Shown: positions 50,030 to 59,274, counted from the stretch's first letter. The stretch: DNA of 64,000 nt from CBDATA01 sp965202845 (GCA_965202845.1 OZ241856.1:1240001-1304000), one strand, 5' to 3'. Numbers and translations: made by a program. The notes: generated by a model not told the origin, from the sequence alone.

Positions 50030-51195
50030 GACGACGCCTCCTCCAGCAGGGCGACCACCTTCTCCGCCGCGTCCCGCATCCCGTCGGCGGCGGTGAAGGG
50101 AAGCCCGGATTCGCCGAGCATTCGGCGGGCGATCCCGACGTTGGTGCCCTCCATCCGGACCACGATGGGAAGCCGGACGCCCAGACTTCCGACCGCCGCG
50201 ATCAGTCCCTGGGCCAACCGGTCGCAGCGGAGGATGCCGCCGAAGATGTTGATCAGCACCACCCGCACGTCGGCGTCGGAGGTCAGGATGCGAAAGGCGT
50301 TTTCGATCTGTTCGGCGCTCGCCCCGCCCCCCACGTCGAGGAAGTTGGCGGGCGCCGCTCCCGCGAGCTGCACGATGTCCATGGTGGCCATGGCGAGTCC
50401 GGCGCCGTTCACCATGCACCCCACCGAACCTTCGAGCTTGATGTAGTTCAGCCGATACCGGCTCGCCTCCACCTCCAGCGGCGACTCCTCGTGGATGTCC
50501 CGGAGCGCGGCGGCCCGCTTTTGCCGGTACAGCGCGCTGTCGTCCACCGAAACCTTGGCGTCGAGCGCCAGCAACTTGCCGTCCACGGTGACCAGCATCG
50601 GGTTGATCTCCACCTGGCTGGCGTCGAGCTGGTCGTGCGCCCGATACAGCGCGGTGAGGAAATCCACCGCCGGACGCAGCAGCGGTCCGTCGAGTCCCAG
50701 GCCGAACGCGAGCGCCCGCGCCTGAAACGGCTGCAACCCCATCGCCGGGTCGATCCCGACGCTGAGAATCTTCTCCGGGGAGGCGGCGGCGACCTCCTCG
50801 ATGTCCATCCCGCCGGAGGCGCTGGCGAGGCACATCATGCGCCCGCTCGCCCGGTCCAGGGTGAAGCTCGCGTACAGCTCGCGGGCGATGTCCACCCCCT
50901 CCTCGATCAGCAGCCGCCGCACCTTCCGCCCCTCGGGGCCGGTCTGATGGGTGACCAGGGTGGAGCCCAGGAGCGCTTCGGCGGCTTCCCGGACCGCGTC
51001 CTCGGTGCGGGCCAGGCGCACCCCGCCCGCCTTCCCCCGGCCGCCGGCGTGGATCTGCGCCTTCACCACCACCGGAAAACCCAGTTCGCGGGCCGCCTCC
51101 AGGGCCGCCGGGACCGTCTCCACCGGACGCCCGCGGGGCACGGGCACGCCGTGGTCGGCGAGGAGCGCCTTGGCCTGGAACTCGTGGAGATTCAC
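50026..51195 (-). CDS. sucC: Succinyl-CoA synthetase, beta subunit
   Basis: ATP-grasp subunit of succinyl-CoA synthetase, 389 residues, starting at GTG 51193-51195 with NLHEFQAKALLADHGVPVPRG. VVKAQIHAGGRGKAGGVRLA is the nucleotide-binding block, QVEINPMLVTVDGKLLALDAK is the metal and nucleotide site, and GSVGCMVNGAGLAMATMD and NIFGGILRCDRLA are C-terminal hallmarks. Only 3 bp lie between it and mdh. Confidence 0.96.
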   Translation of the reverse strand: MNLHEFQAKALLADHGVPVPRGRPVETVPAALEAARELGFPVVVKAQIHAGGRGKAGGVRLARTEDAVREAAEALLGSTLVTHQTGPEGRKVRRLLIEEGVDIARELYASFTLDRASGRMMCLASASGGMDIEEVAAASPEKILSVGIDPAMGLQPFQARALAFGLGLDGPLLRPAVDFLTALYRAHDQLDASQVEINPMLVTVDGKLLALDAKVSVDDSALYRQKRAAALRDIHEESPLEVEASRYRLNYIKLEGSVGCMVNGAGLAMATMDIVQLAGAAPANFLDVGGGASAEQIENAFRILTSDADVRVVLINIFGGILRCDRLAQGLIAAVGSLGVRLPIVVRMEGTNVGIARRMLGESGLPFTAADGMRDAAEKVVALLEEASS

Positions 51196-51198
51196 GGA

Positions 51199-52125
51199 TC
51201 AGACGCCGATGGTGTCCACCAGCTCGCGGACCGAGGCGGCCGAGCGGTCCAGCGCCGCCCGTTCGTCGGGATTCAGGGTGATTTCGACCACTTCCTCCAT
51301 CCCGTTGCGCCCCAGCTTGATCGGAACGCCCATGCAGAGGCCGTCCACCCCGTACTCGCCCTCGAGGAACACCGTGCAGGGGAGGATCTTCATCCGGTTT
51401 CCCAGGATCGCGTCCACCATCTCGGCGATCGCCGCCGAAGGGGCGTAGTAGGCCGAACCCGCCTTCAGGTACGCGACGATCTCGCCGCCGCCCTTGCGGG
51501 TGCGCTGGACGATCCGGTCGATGGCCGGGGCATCGAGCAGGTCCGGGAGGGGGATGCCGGCCACCGTGGTGTAGCGGGGCAACGGCACCATGTCGTCACC
51601 GTGCCCACCCAGCACGAATGCGTGGACGTTGGTGACGGACACCTTGAGCTCGGCGGCGATGAAGGAGCGCATCCGCGCCGAATCGAGGATGCCGGCCATG
51701 CCGATCACCCGGCGGCGGGGGAGCTTGCTGGCGCGGTAGGCGGTCTGCACCATGGCGTCCAGCGGGTTCGAGACCACGATCAGGATGGCGTCGGGCGAGA
51801 CCGCGACGGCGCTCTCGGTGACGTGTTTCACGATCGCATGGTTCTTGCGCAGCAGGTCGTCGCGGCTCATCCCCGCCTTGCGGGGGAGCCCGGCGGTGAT
51901 CACCACGATGTCGGAGCCGGCGGTGTCCTGGTAGTCGTTGGTCCCGAAGACGAAGCTGTCGCTGCCGCTCACCGGGGCGGCCTCCAGCATGTCGAGGCCC
52001 TTCCCCTGCGGGATGCCGTCGAGGATGTCGATCAGGACCACGTCCGCCGCTCCGTCGTCGGTCAGTCGCTGCGCTGTGGTCGCGCCGACGTTGCCGGCGC
52101 CCACGATGGTCACCTTGGGACGCAT
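51199..52125 (-). CDS. mdh: Malate dehydrogenase (LDH-like, NAD-dependent)
   Basis: Oxidises malate to oxaloacetate. 308 residues. KVTIVGAGNVGATTAQRL is the NAD-binding loop, DIVVITAGLPRKAGMSRDDL contains the substrate Arg pair region, IVVSNPLDAMVQTAYRAS is conserved, and VLGGHGDDMVPLPRYTTV contains the catalytic His. GLPRKAGMSR, with Arg where lactate dehydrogenases have Gln, supports malate specificity. ATG 52123-52125 has a strong GAGGAGGAAT ribosome binding site. Confidence 0.95.
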   Translation of the reverse strand: MRPKVTIVGAGNVGATTAQRLTDDGAADVVLIDILDGIPQGKGLDMLEAAPVSGSDSFVFGTNDYQDTAGSDIVVITAGLPRKAGMSRDDLLRKNHAIVKHVTESAVAVSPDAILIVVSNPLDAMVQTAYRASKLPRRRVIGMAGILDSARMRSFIAAELKVSVTNVHAFVLGGHGDDMVPLPRYTTVAGIPLPDLLDAPAIDRIVQRTRKGGGEIVAYLKAGSAYYAPSAAIAEMVDAILGNRMKILPCTVFLEGEYGVDGLCMGVPIKLGRNGMEEVVEITLNPDERAALDRSAASVRELVDTIGV

Positions 52126-52143
52126 GATTCCTCCTCGGGGGGG

Positions 52144-53553
52144 TCAACCCACGTTGGCCATGTTGGCGATGACCTCGGAGGCGAACTCCGAAGTCTTCAG
52201 CCGGGTCGCGCCCGGCATCAACCGGTGGAAATCGTAGGTCACCCGCCTGGCGGCGATGCTGGCCTCCAGCCCCTTCTCGATCCGGTCGGCGGCCTCGCCC
52301 CAGCCGAGATGCCGGAACATCATCACGCCGGACAGGATCACCGAACCCGGGTTCACCATGTCCCGGTCCGCATACTTGGGCGCGGTCCCGTGGGTGGCCT
52401 CGAAGATGGCGTGCCCGGTCACGTAGTTGATGTTGCCGCCGGGGGCGATGCCGATGCCGCCGATCTGGGCGGCGAGGGCGTCCGAAAGGTAGTCACCGTT
52501 CAGGTTCATGGTGGCGATGACGTCGAAGTTGCGCGCCCGGGTCAGCACCTGCTGCAAGGTGATGTCGGCGATGGTGTCCTTGACCATCAGCTTCCGCTTC
52601 CAGCGACCCTCGCCGTGCGACGCCCACAGCGCGTCGAGGCAGGCGGCGACCTCGGCGCGGAGCGCCGCCTGCTGCTCCGGAGTCATCAGGTCGTACCCCG
52701 GATCCACCGCGCGGGCGTTGTCCTCGGCGCTCCATTCAGGATGCTCTTCGCGGTTGGCGAGAATCCAGCTCTCCCGCTCGGTCACCGTCTCATCCCGGAA
52801 TTCGCGGACCGCGAGCGCGTACCCCCAGTCGCGGAACGCGCCCTCGGTGAATTTCATGATGTTGCCCTTGTGCACCAGGGTGACGCTGCGGCGCCCCTCC
52901 TTCAGGGCGTAGCGAATCGCCGCCCGCGCCAGCCGCTCGGTGCCCTCGCGGCTCACCGGCTTGATCCCGATCCCGGAGGAGTCCGGGAAGCGGATTTTGG
53001 TGGCGCCCATCTGGTCGCGCAGGAAGGCGACGACCCGCTTCGCCTCTTCGGTTTCGGCGCGGAATTCGATGCCGGCGTAGATGTCCTCGCTGTTCTCCCG
53101 GAAGATCACCATGTCCACCTGCTCCGGATCCCGCACCGGGCTGGGGACGCCCGCGTACCACTTCACCGGCCGCAGGCAAACGTACAGGTCGAGAAGCTGG
53201 CGAAGCGCCACGTTCAGCGAGCGGATGCCGCCGCCGACCGGAGTGGTCAGCGGCCCCTTGATGCCGACCAGGTACTCCTTGAAGACCCGCACCGTCTCGT
53301 CGGGCAGCCAGTCCCCGGTCCGGTTGAAAGCCTTTTCCCCGGCGAGCGCCTCCAGCCAGACGACCCGGCGCTTGCCTCCGTAGGCGCGCTCGACCGCCGC
53401 ATCGAACACCCGGACGCTGGCGCGCCAGATGTCCCGTCCGGTGCCGTCGCCCTCGATGAAGGGAATGATCGGATGGTCGGGAACGTTCAGGATTCCGTTC
53501 TCGACACGGATGCGGCCGCCCTCGGGCGGCGGAAGTACCGGTTCGGTGCTCAT
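52144..53553 (-). CDS. icd: Isocitrate dehydrogenase (NADP-type)
   Basis: Decarboxylates isocitrate in the TCA cycle. 469 residues from ATG 53551-53553, preceded by CAGAGGAGTTC. FIEGDGTGRDIW opens the fold, GPLTTPVGGGIRSLNVALRQ and VIFRENSEDIYAGIEF form the substrate site, with the Ser that AceK phosphorylates in E. coli (ENSED). HGTAPKYADRDMVNPGSVIL has the Lys-Tyr pair linked to NADP use. The 93-bp gap before it holds CTGTAAACAACAG at 53562-53574 (plus strand), an interrupted palindrome that could be an operator. First gene of icd-mdh-sucCD-ndk-dcd-dut. Confidence 0.95.
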   Translation of the reverse strand: MSTEPVLPPPEGGRIRVENGILNVPDHPIIPFIEGDGTGRDIWRASVRVFDAAVERAYGGKRRVVWLEALAGEKAFNRTGDWLPDETVRVFKEYLVGIKGPLTTPVGGGIRSLNVALRQLLDLYVCLRPVKWYAGVPSPVRDPEQVDMVIFRENSEDIYAGIEFRAETEEAKRVVAFLRDQMGATKIRFPDSSGIGIKPVSREGTERLARAAIRYALKEGRRSVTLVHKGNIMKFTEGAFRDWGYALAVREFRDETVTERESWILANREEHPEWSAEDNARAVDPGYDLMTPEQQAALRAEVAACLDALWASHGEGRWKRKLMVKDTIADITLQQVLTRARNFDVIATMNLNGDYLSDALAAQIGGIGIAPGGNINYVTGHAIFEATHGTAPKYADRDMVNPGSVILSGVMMFRHLGWGEAADRIEKGLEASIAARRVTYDFHRLMPGATRLKTSEFASEVIANMANVG

Positions 53554-53646
53554 GAACTCCTCTGTAAACAACAGCGCTGGATGCCATCCCCGGACGGCGG
53601 CGACCCGGGAAACGAACACCCGGCGCGAGCCGGCGCGGATTCTATA

Positions 53647-54843
53647 TCAGGCGGAGGCGGCGCGACGCTCGAAGAACGTTCGCACCCGCTCCATCCCCTT
53701 CGCGATGTCCTCCTCGCTGGTCGCGAAACTCATGCGAAGGTGGGCGTCGCACCCGAAGGCGCCGCCGGGAACCGTCGCGACCCGCTCCCGGAGCAGCGCC
53801 GCGGCGAGCTCCTGCGAGGTCTCGCCGGGAAGCATCCGCTCCCCGAAATCGGGGAACAGGTAGAAGCCGCCGTCGGGAGTCCAGCACCGGACGCCGGGTA
53901 TGGCGCGGAGCTCCTCGCGCATGATCCGCATGCGCCGTTCGAAGGTACTGGTCATCCAGGCGAAGTCAGCCGGATCGGCCCGGAGGGCGGCGAGCGCCGC
54001 CTTCTGCGAGATCGAGCAGGCGTTCGAGGTCATCTGGCTCTGGAGGGAGGCGGCGGCGGCGATCACCGGCGCCGGACCGAGCGCCCAGCCGAGCCGCCAG
54101 CCGGTCATCGCATACGACTTGGACGCCGACCCGGCGATCAGCAGGCGGTGTCCCAGGATGTCCGCCGCCGCCCGCCACATGCCTTCGGGGACCGGCTCGA
54201 AGGTCAGCCGAGCGTAGGTGTCGTCCCAAAGCAGATACGCATCCGCATCGGCGGCCAGCCGCGCCACCTCCAGCAGCTCCTCCGGCGCCAGCACGACCCC
54301 GAAGGGGTTCCCGGGAATGTTCAGGATGATCAGCCGGGTGCGTTCGCCGACGTGCGGCTCGATCACCGCGCGGGTGGGGCGGAAGGCATCGTCCGCGGAA
54401 GCGGGCGCCAGCCGCGGGGTCGCCTCCGCGATCCGGACCTGCTCCGGAAAGGTCGGCCAGTACGGAACCGGGATCACCACATCGTCTCCCGCCTCGCAGG
54501 TGGCGAGGAGCAATCCGGTGAGCGCGTGCTTGCCGCCGCTGGTGAGCAAAACCCCGGAAGCTCCGAAATCCAGCCCGTAGTCGAGGCGGTAGCGCTCGGC
54601 CGCCGCCTCCCGCGCCTCGGGCGCTCCGGCGTTCGGGGTGTAGCGGGTGTAGCCGGAACGGATGGCCTCCATCCCGGCGTCTTTCGCCACGTCCGGCGTC
54701 GGAAAATCCGGCTGGCCGGCGGAGAAATCCACCACGTCCTCGCCCGCCGCCTTGAGCCGCATCGCTTCGGCCATGACCGCCATGGTCGGGGAGGGCGCGA
54801 TCCGGGAGACCCGGGACGCGAGACGAGGCGCGGATTCGGTCAC
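53647..54843 (-). CDS. Class I/II aminotransferase, aspartate type
   Basis: PLP enzyme of 398 residues in the fold type I aspartate aminotransferase family (subgroup Ib). VVDFSAGQPDFPTPDVAK is the N-terminal substrate block, and the PLP Lys is in AGSASKSYAMTGWRLGW (about residue 237). NIPGNPFGVVL has the Asn that contacts PLP, and MSFATSEEDIAKGMERV is the C-terminal Arg region, here with Met-Ser in place of the usual Arg-(I/L)-Ser, so the alpha-carboxylate Arg should be checked. GTG 54841-54843 overlaps the coaD stop (GTGA). Confidence 0.87.
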   Translation of the reverse strand: MTESAPRLASRVSRIAPSPTMAVMAEAMRLKAAGEDVVDFSAGQPDFPTPDVAKDAGMEAIRSGYTRYTPNAGAPEAREAAAERYRLDYGLDFGASGVLLTSGGKHALTGLLLATCEAGDDVVIPVPYWPTFPEQVRIAEATPRLAPASADDAFRPTRAVIEPHVGERTRLIILNIPGNPFGVVLAPEELLEVARLAADADAYLLWDDTYARLTFEPVPEGMWRAAADILGHRLLIAGSASKSYAMTGWRLGWALGPAPVIAAAASLQSQMTSNACSISQKAALAALRADPADFAWMTSTFERRMRIMREELRAIPGVRCWTPDGGFYLFPDFGERMLPGETSQELAAALLRERVATVPGGAFGCDAHLRMSFATSEEDIAKGMERVRTFFERRAASA

Positions 54844-55334
54844 CGGGATCCTCCATGCAATTTGCGGATCAGCCGCTCCCGGACGCATTCCGGAACCAGT
54901 CCGGCGACGTCCCCGGACAGGGCGGCGATCTCCTTGACCAGCCGGGAGCTCACATAGGAGTACTCCTCCGCCGGGGTGAGAAAGACGGTCTCCACTTCGG
55001 GAGCGAGGCGCCGGTTCATCAGCGCCATCTGGAACTCGTACTCGAAGTCGGAAAGCGCCCGGATGCCCCGGACGATCGCGGTCGCGTTCCGCTTGCGCGC
55101 ATAGGCCACCAGCAGTCCGGAGAAGGAGTCGGTCTCGACGCCGGAGTCCTCCCGGAAGGTGGCGGCGATGATCTCCTTCCGCTCCGCCAGCGAGAACAGC
55201 GGCGCCTTTTCCGGGTTCTGGAGGATCGCCACCACCACCCGCTCGAACAGGCGGGAAGCCCGGCGGATGATGTCCACGTGGCCCAACGTCAGGGGGTCGA
55301 ACGAACCCGGGCAGATCGCAATTCGGGGTCTCAT
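54840..55334 (-). CDS. coaD: Phosphopantetheine adenylyltransferase
   Basis: Penultimate step of coenzyme A synthesis. 164 residues from ATG 55332-55334, giving the opening RIAICPGSFDPLTLGHVDII with the TxGH nucleotidyl-transfer motif. IVRGIRALSDFEYEFQMALM and EYSYVSSRLVKEIAALSGDV (equivalent of the ISSTxVR signature) complete the fold. The in-frame upstream ATG at 55382 would add 16 non-conserved residues. It is followed directly by the aminotransferase gene. Confidence 0.95.
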   Translation of the reverse strand: MRPRIAICPGSFDPLTLGHVDIIRRASRLFERVVVAILQNPEKAPLFSLAERKEIIAATFREDSGVETDSFSGLLVAYARKRNATAIVRGIRALSDFEYEFQMALMNRRLAPEVETVFLTPAEEYSYVSSRLVKEIAALSGDVAGLVPECVRERLIRKLHGGSR

Positions 55335-55435
55335 CGGAGTCTCAATTGGGGAACGTAGCAGCGAATTCGGGGAGTTTTCCACAATTTGGGCCTCAAATTC
55401 GGGGCTGACGCGACAAAAAGCGTTCTGCTGCGTGT

Positions 55436-56023
55436 CTATTCCCTATGCGCTTTTTCCGTTTCGGGGCGAAAGAGCGTGAAGCCACCGTCCCCCGCTGCGA
55501 ATTTTCGGACCGATCGGTAGCCCGGCGGCGGCGCCGGAGTCAGCGAGGCGGGATGCTCCACGGCGAGGAGCGCCGGCGCCAGCTCCCCGGCCCGCCGCGC
55601 CAGCTTCCCGGCGCTTCCGTCCCGCCAGTCGGACCACGGCGGGTCCAGCAGAACGACCTGGAATCGCTCCCCGGCCGCCAGCAGTTTCGGAAGGACGCGG
55701 GCGGCGTCCCCGGTATGCAGCCGGTAGCGCGCCCGGCCCAGACCGAGACGGCGGGCGTTCCGCTCAATCAGGGCGGACCCGGCGCGGGACCGCTCAATGA
55801 AGGTGCAAGAAACCGCTCCTCGGGAGAGCGCCTCGAATCCCAGGGCGCCGATCCCGGCGCATACGTCGAGCGCCTGCGCGTCCAACAGGTCGTCGCGCAT
55901 CACCTCGAACACGCTCTTCCGCAGCCGGATGGCCGTCGGACGCAGCCCGGTCGATCTCGCCGACCGCGGCGGTCCGACCAGCATCCGCCCCGCAAACACC
56001 CCACCAGCAAGGCGCGCGCTCAT
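55436..56023 (-). CDS. rsmD: 16S rRNA (guanine966-N2)-methyltransferase RsmD
   Basis: rRNA methyltransferase of 195 residues from ATG 56021-56023. RLAGGVFAGRMLVGPP and GLRPTAIRLRKSVFEVM correspond to the family's RxxxGxxxGRxL and RPTxdrvReslFn blocks. Motif I is ALDVCAGIGALGFEALSRG, and the catalytic motif is VVLLDPPW. About 100 bp separate it from coaD downstream. The upstream 27 codons in the same frame are not conserved. Confidence 0.92.
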   Translation of the reverse strand: MSARLAGGVFAGRMLVGPPRSARSTGLRPTAIRLRKSVFEVMRDDLLDAQALDVCAGIGALGFEALSRGAVSCTFIERSRAGSALIERNARRLGLGRARYRLHTGDAARVLPKLLAAGERFQVVLLDPPWSDWRDGSAGKLARRAGELAPALLAVEHPASLTPAPPPGYRSVRKFAAGDGGFTLFRPETEKAHRE

Positions 56024-56061
56024 CGCGATCCCGCGCCTTCCCACCCAACCAAGGAGATCCC

Positions 56062-57129
56062 ATGCCTTTGGCGCTTCCCCAACCCCGGCCCGTCCTCCCC
56101 GCACCGATCCGGCGCCCCGCCCTCCGGGCCGTTCCCCGTCCGCAACCGGCGGTTCCCCGCCCTGCTTCGGATCTGACGCCGATCGCCGCCGTCTCGGCGG
56201 CGCTCCAGCCTGCCTCTTCCGGCGGCGCGCTCGCCGCCGCCCGCGAGCAGATCCGGATGTGGATCGAGAACCACACCGGTCGGCTCCGCCCCGACTTCGA
56301 CGACCGCTGGGAGGAGGCGGAGGAGGGAATCCTGCGGATGCGGTTCGCGTCGCGCCGGAGCGAGATCGAGGCTGTTTCCCGGTCCACCGGAAACGCTCGC
56401 TACTTCGCGGTGGCGCTGACCCTGCGGAGCCCGAACCGCCGGGTGCTCACCCGCACCATCATCTCGATTTTCGGGACCGGCGGCGTCTCCCGGATGCGGC
56501 TCACCCTGTTCGTTCCCGCCCACTCGTCGTGGCGTCCGGAGCACACCCCCTGGAGTCCGGCCCTGATCGGAAGGCTGGCGCGCCACCCCGGACTCGCCGA
56601 CTACGGCTTCCCGGTCCGGGCCGAACCGTGGATCGTGAGCAGCCAGGAGGAGGTGGACGAGTTCATCCGGCTCGTGACCCTTCCCGGCCGCACCCGGCCC
56701 GTCTTTGCGACCGGCCTCGACGCCGGCGAGACCGACCCCCGGAGGGCGATTCTCGATCCCGACGAATTGCAGCAGCGCACCGTCGGGCTGTCCCACGTGG
56801 TGGTGCTGACCGGCCCGATGACCTTCGTGCTGACCGACCTGGTGGGACGCCGGTTCAGCGTGTTCGGCAATGCGTTCCGCACCTATCGCCCCGGCTGCAT
56901 CCTCGACCGGGACGCCGACCAGCATCCGATGGCGCTCGGGGAAACGATGGCGACATGGGCGGCCGGGGGCAACCGCCGGTTCCTCGACACCCTCCAGAAC
57001 GAGAGCTTCCGCACCAGCGTGCGTCTCCAGGCGCTCCCCGGACACCGCCTTCCCTTCCGGGAGCGGGATCTCTTCGGCGCCGCGCTCGGCGTCGGGGCCC
57101 AACACCACTCCCTCAGCCGGCGGCGGTGA
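56062..57129 (+). CDS. Unrecognised conserved-looking protein
   Basis: A 355-residue protein with no family that I can name. The first ~45 residues are Pro/Arg/Ala-rich (PLALPQPRPVLPAPIRRP). The rest looks globular, with alternating strands and helices: MWIENHTGRLRPDFDDRW, LTRTIISIFGTGGVSRMRL, VRAEPWIVSSQEEVDEFIRL, TRPVFATGLD, LSHVVVLTGPMTFVLTDLVG and FSVFGNAFRTYRPG. The order 'WxVxxxxEVxxFxxLV, RPVxxxx, GLxHVVVL, LTDxxGxxxSVFxxAxRxYxPG' recalls an unnamed domain I have seen in actinobacterial proteins, without a firm name. ATG 56062 has AAGGAGAT 6 nt upstream. It is on the opposite strand to rsmD and recG and overlaps recG by 17 bp. Confidence 0.7.
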   Translation: MPLALPQPRPVLPAPIRRPALRAVPRPQPAVPRPASDLTPIAAVSAALQPASSGGALAAAREQIRMWIENHTGRLRPDFDDRWEEAEEGILRMRFASRRSEIEAVSRSTGNARYFAVALTLRSPNRRVLTRTIISIFGTGGVSRMRLTLFVPAHSSWRPEHTPWSPALIGRLARHPGLADYGFPVRAEPWIVSSQEEVDEFIRLVTLPGRTRPVFATGLDAGETDPRRAILDPDELQQRTVGLSHVVVLTGPMTFVLTDLVGRRFSVFGNAFRTYRPGCILDRDADQHPMALGETMATWAAGGNRRFLDTLQNESFRTSVRLQALPGHRLPFRERDLFGAALGVGAQHHSLSRRR

Positions 57130-59257
57130 GGCCGAACCGCCCCCCCCAGGTGGAACGGACGTATTCGAGGATGCGCTTGCCTTCGGGACGCTTCACGTCC
57201 CCGGAGGCGAGGAAGCGGCGCGCCTCCTCGTGCGCTTCGCGCAGCAGGTCCGCATCCCGCACCAGGTCGGCGACCCGGAAGGGAGGCAGTCCCGACTGCC
57301 GGAAGCCCATCACGTCCCCCGGCCCCCGGATCGCCAGGTCCTCCTCGGCGATCCGGAACCCGTCGGTGGTCTCCTGCATCACCTTGAGGCGGCGGAGCGC
57401 GGCCTCCCCGAGTTCGCTGCTTTCGGTGAGCAGCACCGCGGTCGAGGGCGCGGATCCGCGGCCCACCCGCCCCCGCAGCTGATGCAGCTGCGCCAGCCCG
57501 AAGCGCTCGGCGCCCTCGATGACCATCACGGTCGCGTTCGGCACGTCCACCCCCACTTCGATCACGGTGGTGGCGACCAGCACGTCGAGGCGGCCGGCGG
57601 CGAACCGCTCCATCGTCGCCTGGCGCTCCGGCGCCGACACCCGGCCGTGGACCAGGCCGACCCGCAGGTTCCGGAACGGCCCGTCCACCAACTCGCGGAA
57701 GCGGACCTCGACGGCGCTCCCCGGAAGGACTTCCGAGTCCTCGATGAAGGGGCACACGTAGTAGGCCTGACGCCCTTCGCGCGCCGCCGCCCGAACCAGA
57801 TCCTCCACTTCGGGGCGGTCCCCGCGCCCGCGCAGCAGGGTCTGGATGGGCTGGCGTCCGGGAGGCATGTCCCGCAGCTCGGAAACCGCCAGATCGCCAT
57901 ACAGCGCCAAGGTCAGGGTGCGCGGGATCGGAGTCGCGGTCATCACCAGCAGGTCGACGCCCTCCCCGTTCCGGGCCAGCAGATCGCGCCGCTGGACGAC
58001 CCCGAAGCGGTGCTGTTCGTCCACGATGGCGAAGCCCAGGTCGTGGAAGCGGGCGCCTTCCTGGATGAGCGCGTGGGTGCCCACCACGAACTGCGACCGG
58101 CCTTCCGCGACTGCTCGCAGGGTCGCCTCCCGATCCCGCTTCGAGAGGCCGGAAGTGAGCAGCGACACCAGAACGCCGTGGGGCTCCAGAAGGCGGCGGA
58201 TCGTTCCGAAGTGCTGTTCGGCCAGAAGCTCGGTGGGGGCCATCAGCGCTGTCTGGGCGCGATTGCCCATGACGATCAGGGCGGCGATCACCGCGACGAT
58301 CGTCTTGCCCGAACCCACATCCCCTTGAAGCAGCCGCCGCATCGGTTGTTTCTCCCGGAAGTCCTCGGCGATGGTTCGGAGCGCCTCCCGTTGGGAGCCG
58401 GTGAGCCGGAACGGAAGCGCCCGCCGCGCGGTCTCCCGGATTTCGTCGTTCGCGGCGAAGCGGCGCGCTTGAGGCCGTTCGTTCCGGTCGCCGCGGCGAC
58501 GGAGCCGCAACCCGGCGGCGAAGGCGAAGAACTCCTCGAGGATCAGTCGTCGGTGTCCGGGCGACCGGCGCGTTTCCCATTCGGAAAGCGTGGCGTCGGC
58601 GGGCGGCAGGTGCACGGCGACCAGCGCCTCCTTCCGGGACGGGAGTCCCAGGCGCGCCGCCGCCTCCTCCGGCAGATGTCCGGTCCCCACCGCCTTGCCG
58701 GCCTTCTCGTCGTCATGCAGCAGCCGGTGGATCAGCTCGCGGAAGCGGCGGGGGCTGACCGCTCCCACCCGCTCGTAGACCGGAACCACCCGCCCGGCGT
58801 GGGGGGAGTCGTCCCCGTCTGTCGGCGCGTCGTCGGGTCGATCCCGGCTGTCCACCAGCTCCCAGGCCGGGTTCTGGAAATCCAGGGCGCCGCCGGGCGG
58901 GGTGTCTCCGAACAAGAGAACCCGCCGTCCCGGCTGGAGCGCCCGGCGGAGATGCACCTGGTTGAACCAGAGCGCCCGGACCGGTCCTTCGTCGGCGTCT
59001 CCCCGCAATTCCACCAGCTTGAGGTTGCGGCGGCGAGTCGGGCGCACGCTCACCGAGCGGACCACGACTTCCACCGCCCGCCGCCCGCCCGCCGCTTGCG
59101 GCGGCGTTTTCGCCATCGTGCGGTCCTCGTAGCGGTAGGGAAGGTGCAGCAGCAGATCGCAGACTCGGTGGATGCCCACCTCGGCCAGCGCCTTCGCGCG
59201 TCGATCCCCGACCCCCTTGAGAACCTGGACCTCGGTCTCGGGGGTGATTCCGGGCAC
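57113..59257 (-). CDS. recG: ATP-dependent DNA helicase RecG
   Basis: Helicase that reverses stalled forks and resolves branched DNA. 714 residues, normal length. An N-terminal helix-hairpin-helix and wedge OB domain (VLKGVGDRRAKALAEVGIHR; LPYRYEDRT) precede the motor: Walker A QGDVGSGKTIVAVIAAL, DEQH box in FAIVDEQHRFGVVQR, MTATPIPRTLTLALYGDL, and motif VI QLRGRVGRG. GTG 59255-59257 is the start before PGITPETEVQVLKGVG. It follows a secreted-protein gene by 17 bp. Confidence 0.96.
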   Translation of the reverse strand: MPGITPETEVQVLKGVGDRRAKALAEVGIHRVCDLLLHLPYRYEDRTMAKTPPQAAGGRRAVEVVVRSVSVRPTRRRNLKLVELRGDADEGPVRALWFNQVHLRRALQPGRRVLLFGDTPPGGALDFQNPAWELVDSRDRPDDAPTDGDDSPHAGRVVPVYERVGAVSPRRFRELIHRLLHDDEKAGKAVGTGHLPEEAAARLGLPSRKEALVAVHLPPADATLSEWETRRSPGHRRLILEEFFAFAAGLRLRRRGDRNERPQARRFAANDEIRETARRALPFRLTGSQREALRTIAEDFREKQPMRRLLQGDVGSGKTIVAVIAALIVMGNRAQTALMAPTELLAEQHFGTIRRLLEPHGVLVSLLTSGLSKRDREATLRAVAEGRSQFVVGTHALIQEGARFHDLGFAIVDEQHRFGVVQRRDLLARNGEGVDLLVMTATPIPRTLTLALYGDLAVSELRDMPPGRQPIQTLLRGRGDRPEVEDLVRAAAREGRQAYYVCPFIEDSEVLPGSAVEVRFRELVDGPFRNLRVGLVHGRVSAPERQATMERFAAGRLDVLVATTVIEVGVDVPNATVMVIEGAERFGLAQLHQLRGRVGRGSAPSTAVLLTESSELGEAALRRLKVMQETTDGFRIAEEDLAIRGPGDVMGFRQSGLPPFRVADLVRDADLLREAHEEARRFLASGDVKRPEGKRILEYVRSTWGGRFGLTAAG

Positions 59258-59274
59258 GATGTCCGGCGGCGGCC

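Noticed and set aside
50491..54957. A plus-strand frame of about 1490 codons opposite the sucC-mdh-icd-aminotransferase genes
   Set aside because: Antisense of well-recognised enzymes, with no domain signatures.
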